From Pedobacter sp. Leaf250 (GTDB taxonomy: Bacteria; Bacteroidota; Bacteroidia; Sphingobacteriales; Sphingobacteriaceae), in the NCBI RefSeq assembly GCF_920984735.1, contig NZ_CAKLBU010000018.1, positions 1 through 64,000 on the forward strand: 64,000 nucleotides of DNA, given 5' to 3'. The notes below the pieces were generated by a model. The model was not told where the DNA came from. It made no database searches and saw only the letters and a list, made by a program, of their open reading frames with translations. Below, piece by piece: positions 17,700 through 26,800 of the stretch (positions within the stretch are counted from its first letter, which is position 1; each line of letters starts with the position of its first letter). A program made the translations under genes and the position numbers.

Positions 17700-19646
17700 A
17701 TGTTCGAAAAGCTATTCAGGAAGAAATCTATTTCCAAAATTCTAAAAGATGCGGCAAGCGGCTACGGCGACCATGAAAATACGCTTCACAAAACATTAGG
17801 TGTACGAGATTTAACAGCTTTTGGTATTGCAGCAATTATTGGTGCAGGTATTTTCAGTACGATTGGTAAGGCCAGTGCAGATGGTGGTCCGGCGGTAATA
17901 TTTTTGTTTATTTTTACTGCGGTTGCTTGTAGTTTTGCAGCATTTGCTTATGCAGAGTTCGCATCAATGGTTCCGGTTTCGGGTAGCGCATACACTTATT
18001 CTTATGTAGCCTTTGGCGAGTTGGTAGCCTGGATTATCGGCTGGTCGCTCATTATGGAATACTCTATTGGAAATATTACTGTAGCCATTTCCTGGTCTGA
18101 TTACTTTACGGGGCTACTCTCTTCCATAAAAATTCCCTTTCTCGGTATTAATGGTATTCATGTGCCTGATTGGGCTACAATGGATTATTTAAGTGCTTAT
18201 AACGGACATAAAATTGCTGAGGCATTATTGGCTGCAGGCAAAAACTTAACTGATTTAGATTCTGCCACTGCTTTGGCAAATAATGCTTGGTTAACGGCAC
18301 CTCAAATTGGCGGATTTCACCTGGTTGCAGATCTTCCTGCGCTAGGAATTATCATCCTGATTACCTGGTTAATTTATCGTGGCATGAAAGAAAGCCGAAA
18401 TGCCAGCAATGCAATGGTTGTGGTTAAATTGGCTGTTATTTTGTTGGTGCTTGCTGTTGGTATTTTTTATGTGGATACAAATAATTGGAATCCATTTGCA
18501 CCTAATGGGGTATCGGGAGTTTTAAAAGGTGTTTCGGCAGTATTTTTTGCTTATATCGGCTTTGATGCCATTTCTACAACGGCAGAAGAATGTAAAAATC
18601 CACAACGCGATTTACCTCGTGGAATGATGTGGGCCATTATAATTTGTACCATTTTATATGTTGCAATCGCCCTAGTTTTAACTGGAATCGTCAAATCTGA
18701 TACACTCGCAGTTGGCGATCCTCTGGCATTTGTTTTCGATCAAATCAATTTAAAATTAATGAGCGGAATCATTGCTGTGAGTGCAGTATTTGCAATGGCA
18801 AGTGTGCTTTTGGTGTTTCAGATGGGTCAACCACGGATTTGGATGAGTATGAGTCGTGATGGTTTGTTGCCTAAATCTTTCTCTAAAATTCATCCAAAAT
18901 ACAAAACGCCATCTTTTGCTACAATCGTAGTAGGATTTGTGGTTGCAGTACCTTCATTATTTATGAATTTAACCATTGTTACTGATTTATGTTCAATTGG
19001 TACTTTGTTCGCCTTTGTTCTGGTTTGTGCAGGGGTTTTAGTGTTGCAAAACCGCCCTGATGTGCAGCGTGGAAAATTTAAAATCCCTTATGTTAACAGC
19101 AAATTCATAGTTCCTATTGCTTTTATTGCCGCAATGGCATTTGCTTTTACTCAATACAGTAAAGAAACCAAAGCCTTCTTTTTCAACTCGCCTAAGACAG
19201 TTACAACGGTTAATTTTGTTACTTCATTAAATGGCGATGAACTTAAAATTGTGAGAGAAGAAATTGTTAAAAATGCTGCTCCACAAATTATGCTTGCCGA
19301 TAAGGTTGATGCAGAATCTTACCTAAGTACTTTGCCTGCCGATAGATACGAACAGTTTATCTCAGCTTCGAAAGTTTCTGTAGAAAAGAAATATGAAAGT
19401 GGCTGGAGTTTGTTTAAACATAAAATTCCAATGTGGATTTTCTTAATCATCTGCGTGATTATCTGCTATTATTGTATCACACATAATCTCTCTTTAATCC
19501 CTGTTTTGGGCTTAATCAGCTGCTTATATATGATGTGCGAGCTAGGTATTTCAAACTGGATCGGTTTTGGGATTTGGCTGGTGATTGGACTGGTGGTTTA
19601 CTTTGCCTATGGTTATAAACATAGCAAGCTGGCACAGGAAGCATAA
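17700..19646 (+). CDS. APC-family amino acid permease
   Basis: Cationic-amino-acid-transporter-like permease of 648 residues. The core (about residues 30-485) carries GAGIFSTIGKA in helix 1, AFAYAEFASMVPVSGSAYTY and GFDAISTTAEECKNPQRDLP, all typical of the CAT/YfnA branch. After about twelve helices there is a soluble insert at about residues 485-575, then further hydrophobic segments (WIFLIICVIICYYC and two more). Transporters of this branch take up amino acids such as Arg, Lys or Ala; specificity cannot be read here. It appears monocistronic with a hairpin about 195 bp downstream. Confidence 0.88.
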   Translation: MFEKLFRKKSISKILKDAASGYGDHENTLHKTLGVRDLTAFGIAAIIGAGIFSTIGKASADGGPAVIFLFIFTAVACSFAAFAYAEFASMVPVSGSAYTYSYVAFGELVAWIIGWSLIMEYSIGNITVAISWSDYFTGLLSSIKIPFLGINGIHVPDWATMDYLSAYNGHKIAEALLAAGKNLTDLDSATALANNAWLTAPQIGGFHLVADLPALGIIILITWLIYRGMKESRNASNAMVVVKLAVILLVLAVGIFYVDTNNWNPFAPNGVSGVLKGVSAVFFAYIGFDAISTTAEECKNPQRDLPRGMMWAIIICTILYVAIALVLTGIVKSDTLAVGDPLAFVFDQINLKLMSGIIAVSAVFAMASVLLVFQMGQPRIWMSMSRDGLLPKSFSKIHPKYKTPSFATIVVGFVVAVPSLFMNLTIVTDLCSIGTLFAFVLVCAGVLVLQNRPDVQRGKFKIPYVNSKFIVPIAFIAAMAFAFTQYSKETKAFFFNSPKTVTTVNFVTSLNGDELKIVREEIVKNAAPQIMLADKVDAESYLSTLPADRYEQFISASKVSVEKKYESGWSLFKHKIPMWIFLIICVIICYYCITHNLSLIPVLGLISCLYMMCELGISNWIGFGIWLVIGLVVYFAYGYKHSKLAQEA

Positions 19647-19841
19647 CTTATGTTCAACTTTTAAAAGTGCTAATAAATATAAAAAACCACTAAGTTATAG
19701 CTTGGTATTCTAACCAACTGGTATTAAACGCATTTGATCAAGTTTCGGTCTGTAGAGATACTAAACCGTTAGATAAATAGATAAAATATCAATGTTGGTC
19801 GTTAAGGAAATCACCGATAAATATATTGGCTGAAAATAGAA

Positions 19842-19872
19842 GAAGCCCTTAAGTATAAAACTTAAGGGCTTC
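19842..19872. terminator. Strong hairpin downstream of the permease
   Basis: A perfect 12-bp stem (GAAGCCCTTAAG with CTTAAGGGCTTC) encloses TATAAAA. A TTATTTC tract follows on the plus strand. It separates the plus-strand permease from the minus-strand kup unit and could serve both. The rest of the 19647-19932 spacer shows nothing else. Confidence 0.75.
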
Positions 19873-19932
19873 GTTATTTCGGATGGTAAGGGAATCATTC
19901 AATAGGTTAAACTTGATTCTAAAATCCTTAAA

Positions 19933-20103
19933 TCAATTTAAATCCTGGTTATCTTTCTTTTTTATAAATGCCAATGCCGTAATCATAACCAATCCTAATC
20001 CCGATGCAATCATATAATTGTTGGCATGATCAAGCTGATAAATTTTAGCAGCCGGGCCAGCGATAAAAAGACAAGCCCCAAGTATTAAAATTGCTGTCCT
20101 CAT
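19933..20103 (-). CDS. 56-residue two-helix membrane protein downstream of kup
   Basis: A short open frame begins with ATG only 3 bp after the kup stop codon and encodes 56 residues starting MRTAILILGACLFIAGPAAK. Two hydrophobic segments (about residues 3-18 and 30-47) flank a short polar loop (IYQLDHANN), and the tail is charged (IKKKDNQDLN). The tight spacing argues for co-transcription and coupling with kup. The layout loosely resembles small GldL-related two-helix proteins of Bacteroidota, but I cannot assign a function. A role as a small accessory subunit is inference from position. Confidence 0.65.
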   Translation of the reverse strand: MRTAILILGACLFIAGPAAKIYQLDHANNYMIASGLGLVMITALAFIKKKDNQDLN

Positions 20104-20106
20104 TAA

Positions 20107-22068
20107 TTAAACGGGTAATCTGTTTAGTTCAATATCATCAGGTGTAACGAAGATCAAAGGAACTTTTTCTACATCTACATAGCTGCTATCTAAACCAAAA
20201 CTGCGTTCTTCCGATAAACTCATTTTCTTCAGCAAGAAGTAATAATCCATAATTTGTCTTTCATAAAAGCTCAACTTTGTGAATTTAGAAAGGTGTTTCT
20301 CTAAAAGAACAAATCTAAAATCGCCAGCAATTTTATGCTTATTTAATGATTTATATTGACTTGTAATATCAATCTCGCCATTTTTCACCAATTCTTCAAC
20401 CACTTTACGATACAGCAAATTAACCCGTTGCTCAATTCTAAATCCTAACCTAAAATCAATTCTAATTAATTTACCCGGAATCAGGAACTCCACTTTATAA
20501 TCTAAAGTATAAGGTTCATCCATAACATCTACGTGTACCAACCAATACACATCAGCACGTTTAGGTTCTTTTTGAATAATGGAATAAATGATCTTGGATT
20601 CTATCTCCGTTTTAAAGTTTGCACTGGTTAAATAAACCAATTGCGATGAGTATTTCGGAACGGTTTCATCACTGCTTAATTCACTTAAAATTTGATAATA
20701 ATCCTCAATTTCCACATATTTAACAAAGCGGTTTTTGATTTTCCGAGAGTTATACCAGGTCCACATTACGCTTAATAAACCACAGCTGATTAACAATGTT
20801 ACCCATCCACCATGAACAAACTTAGCCATGTTACCAACTAAGAATGTCATTTCAATTACCGTATAAACACTAACAAAAATGATAATTAAATACTTAGGAA
20901 ATTTCTTCCTTAACATATAAACCGCTACCAAAATAGTGGTCATCAGGAAGGTAAGGTTAATGGCTAAACCATACGCACCCTCCATATCATCCGATCTTTT
21001 AAAATACAACACGATCAAAATACAACCAATACAAAGCAACCAATTGATAGATGGCACGTATAACTGACCCTTTTGCACACTAGGATAATTGATTTTAACT
21101 TTTGGCCAAAGATTCAATCTAACGGCTTCAGAAATTAAAGTAAAAGAGCCCGAAATCATGGCTTGCGATGCAATTACAGCTGCTGTTGTAGCCAGGATAA
21201 CCATGTAAATTACCAAATTTTGAGGTACCAATTGGAAAAATGGATTTTCTAGAGGATTCCGTGGGTTATAACCTGGATGGCTCAAGACCCATGCACCCTG
21301 ACCTAAATAATTTAGAATTAAGGTCAATTTTACAAAAATCCAGCTAATGCGGATATTGTCTTTACCACAGTGCCCTAAATCGCTGTATAATGCTTCAGCC
21401 CCAGTAGTACAAAGGAATACACCACCTAAGATGACCAATGCACTGGGGTTTGTCACCAATAAATGAATGGCATAATATGGGTTTAATGCTTTAAAAACAG
21501 ATGGATCATCCATTACATGGGATAAACCGGTAACGCCTAGTGCAGCAAACCAGAAAAACATAATTGGCCCAAAAAGTTTTCCTACCAAGTTGGTTCCAAA
21601 TTGTTGGATCACAAATAGTAATGTAATAATACCGATTACGATTGGTAGAACCGGAACTGTTGGAAAATTAAGCTTTAATCCCTCAATTGCTGAAGTTACG
21701 GTGATACTTGGGGTAATCATTCCATCGGCTAATAAAGCGGCGCCGCCAATAATCGCAGGAACAACCAGCCACTTTGCCTTTTTACGCACTAAGGAGTATA
21801 ATGAGAAAATTCCCCCTTCACCTCTGTTATCGGCTCTTAAGGTGATAATGACATATTTAATGGTAGTTTGAAGAGTTAAAGTCCAGATGATACAAGATAA
21901 TGCTCCAAGTACTACATCCTGACTTATGGGTTGCCCCGCATCAAACACTGATTTGAAAATCGCTTTAAGGGTGTACAATGGTGATGTACCTATATCGCCA
22001 AATACAATTCCCAAACTTACTAGCACCCCGCCAGCTGTTAACGCGTTGACATTTTTATGATCTGACAC
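20107..22068 (-). CDS. kup: KUP-family potassium transporter
   Basis: Potassium/proton symporter of the KUP/HAK/KT family, 653 residues. The N-terminal signature GIVFGDIGTSPLYTLKAIF is clear, as are GGIFSLYSLVRKKAKW, ADGMITPSITVTSAIEGL and TGAEALYSDLGHCGKDNIRISW. About twelve membrane helices fill residues 10-440, followed by a cytoplasmic C-terminal region of about 200 residues. The start MSDHKNVNALTAGG fits the family. It is divergent from the T9SS cargo gene and is followed by a small membrane protein gene 3 bp downstream. Confidence 0.94.
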   Translation of the reverse strand: MSDHKNVNALTAGGVLVSLGIVFGDIGTSPLYTLKAIFKSVFDAGQPISQDVVLGALSCIIWTLTLQTTIKYVIITLRADNRGEGGIFSLYSLVRKKAKWLVVPAIIGGAALLADGMITPSITVTSAIEGLKLNFPTVPVLPIVIGIITLLFVIQQFGTNLVGKLFGPIMFFWFAALGVTGLSHVMDDPSVFKALNPYYAIHLLVTNPSALVILGGVFLCTTGAEALYSDLGHCGKDNIRISWIFVKLTLILNYLGQGAWVLSHPGYNPRNPLENPFFQLVPQNLVIYMVILATTAAVIASQAMISGSFTLISEAVRLNLWPKVKINYPSVQKGQLYVPSINWLLCIGCILIVLYFKRSDDMEGAYGLAINLTFLMTTILVAVYMLRKKFPKYLIIIFVSVYTVIEMTFLVGNMAKFVHGGWVTLLISCGLLSVMWTWYNSRKIKNRFVKYVEIEDYYQILSELSSDETVPKYSSQLVYLTSANFKTEIESKIIYSIIQKEPKRADVYWLVHVDVMDEPYTLDYKVEFLIPGKLIRIDFRLGFRIEQRVNLLYRKVVEELVKNGEIDITSQYKSLNKHKIAGDFRFVLLEKHLSKFTKLSFYERQIMDYYFLLKKMSLSEERSFGLDSSYVDVEKVPLIFVTPDDIELNRLPV

Positions 22069-22227
22069 TTCGTTGATATTTTTAGTGCGTCAAAAGTAAA
22101 CTAACTCTAACAAATTAGCAACCATAATATTGTGTATTTTTCACACTATGAAAAACAAAATTAATTGTTAAATTGTGTTAAATTATTACAGATGCACGAA
22201 ATGTTTAATTTCTTTGTTTTTAATTAA

Positions 22228-22235
22228 TACATTTG
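22228..22235 (+). promoter_or_regulatory. Likely -7 box for the T9SS cargo gene
   Basis: TACATTTG exactly matches TAnnTTTG and lies 13 bp before the ATG at 22249. A convincing -33 element at normal spacing is not obvious in the very A/T-rich upstream sequence. Confidence 0.4.
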
Positions 22236-22248
22236 CTTTATAAATTTG

Positions 22249-22779
22249 ATGAAACTCTACCCAATAACGTTGCTCACAAAACTTACATGCATTTTATGCA
22301 TTGTTTTGTTGTGGAGTGTTAATTCCTGGGCCCAACAAGCTGATAGTATTCACATTAGCTTAAAAAATAGAGTTAAAAAAACAAGTAGAATTCCCGAAAT
22401 TAAAGCCAATATTCAACCTTACCGACCATTGTTCGGTACCTTAGGTACTTCAGGAATGTTCAACACTTATTCTGGCACATCAAAATCAACAAATATTGCT
22501 GCAACTAAAGATAAATTACTTACCATCGTTAAAATTTATCCCAATCCTGTTGAAGATCAGTTGAATATTATTTTATCGATAGGCAAAGATGGTACGCAAA
22601 CCACCATTAAAATTATTGATTTATTAGGAAACGAAGTTGTAACGCTAGCCAACGAAAGGTTAAACGCTGGCGAGCAAACCAAAAGTTTCACTATTCCCAC
22701 TCGCCTAAACGCTGGCATTTATTTTTTACGGGTAATGGCGGGCGCCGAAAGCCAGGTAAAACGCATCTCAGTTTTATAA
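22249..22779 (+). CDS. Small secreted protein with type IX secretion sorting domain
   Basis: A 176-residue protein with an N-terminal signal peptide (about residues 1-30, ending NSWAQ). A short non-conserved region follows, then a C-terminal type A T9SS sorting domain of about 75 residues, seen as VKIYPNPVEDQLNI, IIDLLGNEV, LNAGIYFLRV and the closing KRISVL. The protein should be exported by Sec and then moved across the outer membrane by the type IX system. There is hardly any room for an enzymatic domain, so the cargo part (about 60 residues) may be a small surface or adhesive peptide. The ATG at 22249 is used; a TTG precedes it. Confidence 0.82.
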   Translation: MKLYPITLLTKLTCILCIVLLWSVNSWAQQADSIHISLKNRVKKTSRIPEIKANIQPYRPLFGTLGTSGMFNTYSGTSKSTNIAATKDKLLTIVKIYPNPVEDQLNIILSIGKDGTQTTIKIIDLLGNEVVTLANERLNAGEQTKSFTIPTRLNAGIYFLRVMAGAESQVKRISVL

Positions 22780-22852
22780 CTTCAATATCTTTTCTATTTT
22801 TGGCTATTCGAGATTCAATTTCCGAATACTCTGTCTCATAATTTATATTAAT

Positions 22853-23464
22853 ATGAAAATCATCGCTATTGGCCGTAATTATGCCGAACATGCTAAGGAA
22901 TTAAACAACCCCATTCCTACAACGCCTGTAATTTTTATGAAACCCGATACAGCGCTGCTAAAAGATAACAAGCCATTTTATTTACCAGAATTTTCTAATG
23001 ATGTTCATTATGAATTGGAAGTGGTTTTAAAAATCTGTAAAGAAGGGAAACACATCGCCGAAAAATTTGCTTCGAATTACTATGATGAAATTGGTTTAGG
23101 TATAGATTTTACAGCACGCGATATACAGAGCAAACACAAAGAAAAAGGCTTGCCATGGGAACTGGCAAAAAGTTTTGATAACTCCGCTCCCACAAGTATT
23201 TTCTTACCCAAATCTGATTTTTCTGATCTATATGATTTGAATTTTGAGCTGAAAATTAATGGAGAAAGTCGGCAGAAAGGACATACCAAAGATTTACTCT
23301 TCTCGTTTGAAAAGATAATCAGCTTTGTTTCGCAGTATATTACCTTAAAAAAAGGCGATTTAATTTTTACGGGCACCCCTGAAGGTGTCGGAAAAGTGAA
23401 TCAGGGCGATAAATTAGAGGCCTGGTTAGAGGGAAAACAACTTTTAAATTTTGATGTTAAATAA
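22853..23464 (+). CDS. Fumarylacetoacetate hydrolase-family protein
   Basis: A 203-residue FAH-family protein of the compact YcgM type. It opens with MKIIAIGRNYAEHAKELNN. Metal-binding acidic residues are seen in HYELEVVLKICKEGKHI and GIDFTARDIQSKHKEKGLPWE, and the C-terminal FTGTPEGVGKVNQGD closes the site. Members act as acylpyruvate hydrolases, oxaloacetate decarboxylases or related enzymes; the precise substrate cannot be told. The stop codon is 3 bp from the start of the M23 peptidase gene, so the two are co-transcribed. Confidence 0.88.
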   Translation: MKIIAIGRNYAEHAKELNNPIPTTPVIFMKPDTALLKDNKPFYLPEFSNDVHYELEVVLKICKEGKHIAEKFASNYYDEIGLGIDFTARDIQSKHKEKGLPWELAKSFDNSAPTSIFLPKSDFSDLYDLNFELKINGESRQKGHTKDLLFSFEKIISFVSQYITLKKGDLIFTGTPEGVGKVNQGDKLEAWLEGKQLLNFDVK

Positions 23465-23467
23465 CGA

Positions 23468-25201
23468 ATGATTAAAAATCCGATCCACCATTTATTTATA
23501 GCTTTTCTCTTTTTATTTTTTACTTTATTTGTTAACGTTGTTCAGGCACAGCAAATATTTAGCAACAATAAATATCCAATAACTGATTTTAGGCAACCTT
23601 TAGATATTGTTCCTCCAGCTCTTGCCGGGTCATTTGGCGAAATTCGTGGAAATCATTTCCATTCGGGAATTGATTTTAGAACCAACCAACGGGAAGGCTA
23701 TCCGGTTTATGCTGTAGCCGATGGATATATTTCTCGCTTAAGGGTTCAGAATAGTGGCTTCGGCCAGGCGCTTTACATCAATCATCCCAATGGTTTTACT
23801 ACAGTTTATGGGCATTTACAACGCTTTTCACCAAAAATAGCCACTATTGTAAAAGATCTGGAATATGAAAAAAAATCGTTTGAAATTGATGAGTTCCCTG
23901 ATGCGACATTAATCCCTGTCCGTAAAGGAGAGGTAATTGCATGGTCGGGTAATCGTGGTAGTTCTGGAGGTCCGCATTTACATTTCGAAATTAGAGATAC
24001 CAAAACCGAGGAAACCATAAACCCACAGTTTTTTGGGATTAATATACCAGATAATATCCCTCCAGTAATTCACGGTTTGTATGTTTATCGCTTAAATGGA
24101 AAAACTTTTAATGAATTTACCCCAAAACAGGCTATTGCAATTAGTGGTGCTGGTGGTAATTTCAAAACAGCTTCACCAGTAAGTTTAACCGGTGAGGTTG
24201 GTTTTGGAGTTGTTGTAACGGATAGGCATAATGGTTTATCAGGCACAAACGGTGTTTATTCTATCCAGCTCGAATTAGATGGTAAACTAATTTACACTTC
24301 CGCATTAGAGCGTTTTTCTTTTGAAAACAGTAAAGCGATCAATTCTCACATCGATTATCCAACATACATCAACACCAAAAGAAGCATTCAAAAAAGTTTT
24401 GTTGATCCAGGCAACCCACTAAAAATTTATAGTGGATTGGTGAATAACGGTAGAATTAATTTTAATGATGGAGCAGCTCATCAACTTCGATATATCATAA
24501 CCGATTCCAAAGGAAATGCATCCATATTGCCTTTTACGGTAAATGCTGGTAACGCTCCAGTTAGCCCTAATATCATCCCGGCAGGATTAATTTTCCCTTA
24601 CAATAAAGCCAGTGAATTTAATAGCGAAGAGATTAAAGTGGTAATCCCGCAAGGTACTTTATATAACGACTTAAATTTTGTTTATAAAAAACTGCCCAAA
24701 CCTGCAGGCAACGCTTACTCGGCAGTACATCAAATCCATAATCGATTTACACCACTGCATATTGGATTTAATTTATGGATTAAAGCCGATGCACTTCCCG
24801 AAAATTTACGCGATAAAGCACTGATTGTTAGCGCTGGTGGTTCATCGCAAGGTGGATCATTTGATAATGGCTATATAAAAGCGACACCAAAAAACTTTGG
24901 TAGTTTTTATATTGCTGTAGATACCATTGCTCCTCGAATTATTCCAACCAATATTGCAGATGGAAAAAGTATGGCTGGATTATCTAAAATGACTTTTAAG
25001 ATCGGTGATAATCTTTCGGGAATAAAAAGCTTTAGTGGATACATTGATGGGAAATGGGTTTTAATGGAGTTTGATGCGAAAACGGCAACCCTTTGGCATA
25101 GCTTTGATGATAGAACCACAGCTGGTAAACATGCTTTTGAGTTAGTGGTTACCGATGGAAAAGATAATGTGCGTCGTTATGCCATTTCATTTTTTAAATA
25201 G
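23468..25201 (+). CDS. Secreted M23-family peptidase
   Basis: Zinc endopeptidase of the LytM/M23 family, 577 residues, with an N-terminal signal segment ending VQAQQ. The catalytic domain is at about residues 55-190: H65 and D69 in HSGIDF, and the HLH pair at 170 and 172 in GGPHLHFEI. The remaining 390 residues look like beta-rich domains with a C-terminal Ig-like region (KFIGDN...GYIDGKWVLMEFD), as in other Bacteroidota M23 proteins. It probably trims peptidoglycan in the periplasm. Metal ligands are intact, so activity is expected. It lies 3 bp after the FAH gene. Confidence 0.88.
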   Translation: MIKNPIHHLFIAFLFLFFTLFVNVVQAQQIFSNNKYPITDFRQPLDIVPPALAGSFGEIRGNHFHSGIDFRTNQREGYPVYAVADGYISRLRVQNSGFGQALYINHPNGFTTVYGHLQRFSPKIATIVKDLEYEKKSFEIDEFPDATLIPVRKGEVIAWSGNRGSSGGPHLHFEIRDTKTEETINPQFFGINIPDNIPPVIHGLYVYRLNGKTFNEFTPKQAIAISGAGGNFKTASPVSLTGEVGFGVVVTDRHNGLSGTNGVYSIQLELDGKLIYTSALERFSFENSKAINSHIDYPTYINTKRSIQKSFVDPGNPLKIYSGLVNNGRINFNDGAAHQLRYIITDSKGNASILPFTVNAGNAPVSPNIIPAGLIFPYNKASEFNSEEIKVVIPQGTLYNDLNFVYKKLPKPAGNAYSAVHQIHNRFTPLHIGFNLWIKADALPENLRDKALIVSAGGSSQGGSFDNGYIKATPKNFGSFYIAVDTIAPRIIPTNIADGKSMAGLSKMTFKIGDNLSGIKSFSGYIDGKWVLMEFDAKTATLWHSFDDRTTAGKHAFELVVTDGKDNVRRYAISFFK

Positions 25202-25323
25202 TATGAACTGTTAAATAAAACTTCTGCCCCTAAAATTGTCATCTTTTAACATTCCCTGAACACTTAAACAAGTTTATCTGTTTAAATTGCGACTATAATA
25301 ATTAAATTTCAAATCATTCATAT

Positions 25324-25788
25324 ATGGCCGAGTTAAAAGAGGGCGATCAAGCACCAGCAATTACATCAAAAGACCAAAATGGTATCGAGGTTTCGCTTAG
25401 CGATTATAAAGGAAAAACTGTTGTGTTGTATTTTTATCCGAAAGATGATACGCCAGGTTGCACAGCCGAAGCCTGCGATTTTAGAGACAATTATCAAGGT
25501 TTACAAGAGAAAGGAATAGCCGTTTTGGGCGTAAGTGTAGATGATGAAAAATCGCACCAGAAATTTGTAACTAAACACAATTTACCTTTTACCCTATTGG
25601 CCGATACCGATCAAAAGATTGTAAATGATTATGGCGTTTGGGCAGAAAAAAACATGTATGGCAAAAAATATATGGGCACTGTCCGCACTACATTTATCAT
25701 TGATGGTGAGGGAAAAATTTCACATATTATTAAAAAAGTTGACACCAAAAATTCAACTCAACAAGTACTCGATTTAATCAATAACTAA
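25324..25788 (+). CDS. bcp: Thioredoxin-dependent thiol peroxidase (Bcp/PrxQ type)
   Basis: Peroxiredoxin of 154 residues that reduces hydrogen peroxide and organic peroxides with electrons from thioredoxin. The active site PKDDTPGCTAEACDFRD holds the peroxidatic Cys at residue 46 and a resolving Cys at 51, the classical Bcp spacing. The VRTTFIIDGEGKI strand is also typical. Length is normal and the protein should be cytosolic. It stands between the M23 peptidase and transketolase genes, with spacers of 122 and 57 bp. Confidence 0.94.
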   Translation: MAELKEGDQAPAITSKDQNGIEVSLSDYKGKTVVLYFYPKDDTPGCTAEACDFRDNYQGLQEKGIAVLGVSVDDEKSHQKFVTKHNLPFTLLADTDQKIVNDYGVWAEKNMYGKKYMGTVRTTFIIDGEGKISHIIKKVDTKNSTQQVLDLINN

Positions 25789-25811
25789 TTATGATATAGC
25801 AGTTAAAATAT

Positions 25812-25819
25812 TAACTTTG
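25812..25819 (+). promoter_or_regulatory. Likely -7 box for the transketolase genes
   Basis: TAACTTTG matches TAnnTTTG and lies 26 bp before the ATG of the transketolase N-terminal subunit gene, leaving a normal short leader. Confidence 0.4.
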
Positions 25820-25845
25820 CTATGTAACAACAACCTCTTATTTTA

Positions 25846-26706
25846 ATGAAACATACAATTAAAGAGCTAGAAGATATTGCCTCGCAAATCAGAAGAGATA
25901 TCGTAAGAATGGTTCACGGATGTCAATCTGGTCACCCAGGCGCTTCACTAGGATGTGCTGATTTTTTTACCGCATTATATTTTGAAGTTTTGAACCACAA
26001 AACAGATTTCACGATGGAAGGTAAAGGCGAAGATTTATTTTTCCTTTCCAACGGGCATATTTCTCCGGTGTGGTACAGTACATTGGCCCACGCTGGCTAT
26101 TTCGATAAAAGTGAATTGGCAACTTTCCGTAAATTGGATTCGAGATTGCAAGGTCACCCAACCACTCATGAACATTTACCAGGGATCCGTATTGCTTCAG
26201 GATCATTAGGACAAGGTTTATCTGTCGCCATTGGTGCAGCTTTAGCTAAAAAGTTAAACGGCGATAATTCTCACGTTTTTGCATTATTAGGTGATGGGGA
26301 ACTACAAGAAGGGCAAAATTGGGAAGCTGCAATGTTTGCACCTTTTAATAAAGTGGATCATTTAATTGCTTCTGTTGATTATAATGGCCAGCAAATTGAC
26401 GGACCAACCAGCAAAGTTCTTGCTTTGGATGATTTACAAGCCAAATTTGAAGCTTTCGGATGGCATGTAATTAACACAGATGGTAATGATATGCAAGCAA
26501 TTGTAGAAGGTTTACACTATGCTAAAACTTTAACCGGTAAAGGAAAACCAATCATGAATTTAATGAGTACACAAATGGGTGCTGGTGTAGATTATATGGT
26601 TGGCTCACATAAATGGCACGGTACAGCACCAAATGATGAACAATTGGCATTAGCATTGGCGCAATTACCAGAAACTTTAGGGGATTATAACCCCCTAGCC
26701 CCTTGA
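25846..26706 (+). CDS. Transketolase, N-terminal (ThDP-binding) subunit
   Basis: The thiamine-diphosphate-binding half of a two-gene transketolase, acting in the non-oxidative pentose phosphate pathway. GCQSGHPGASLG near residue 25 and the ThDP/Mg motif LLGDGELQEGQNWEA are present. About 286 residues is the expected size of this subunit. The last residues (DYNPLAP) are encoded by a G/C-rich repeat that begins inside the gene and supplies the TGA stop, so the native C-terminus has probably been replaced. The partner subunit starts 92 bp downstream. Split transketolases are normal in Bacteroidota, so this is not a frameshift. Confidence 0.92.
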   Translation: MKHTIKELEDIASQIRRDIVRMVHGCQSGHPGASLGCADFFTALYFEVLNHKTDFTMEGKGEDLFFLSNGHISPVWYSTLAHAGYFDKSELATFRKLDSRLQGHPTTHEHLPGIRIASGSLGQGLSVAIGAALAKKLNGDNSHVFALLGDGELQEGQNWEAAMFAPFNKVDHLIASVDYNGQQIDGPTSKVLALDDLQAKFEAFGWHVINTDGNDMQAIVEGLHYAKTLTGKGKPIMNLMSTQMGAGVDYMVGSHKWHGTAPNDEQLALALAQLPETLGDYNPLAP

Positions 26707-26800
26707 AGGGGGAATTAATAGCAAAATGCAAAATATACATTTCGCTTTAAACCATTTAATTTACACTATAAATAAAGCCCCTTTAGGGGTTTGGGGTTAT
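26687..26800. repeat. Paired inverted G/C-rich repeat filling the transketolase spacer
   Basis: The left arm (26687-26716, ATAACCCCCTAGCCCC then TTGAAGGGGG) and right arm (26774-26800, AAAGCCCCTTTAGGGG then TTTGGGGTTAT) are inverted copies of one element. Each arm also folds on itself through CCCC/GGGG. A 57-bp A/T-rich core separates them. The left arm supplies the stop codon of the N subunit gene and the right arm runs into the ATG of the C subunit gene. The same arrangement recurs at 43291-43411. It looks REP/BIME-like; no transposase is nearby. Confidence 0.8.
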
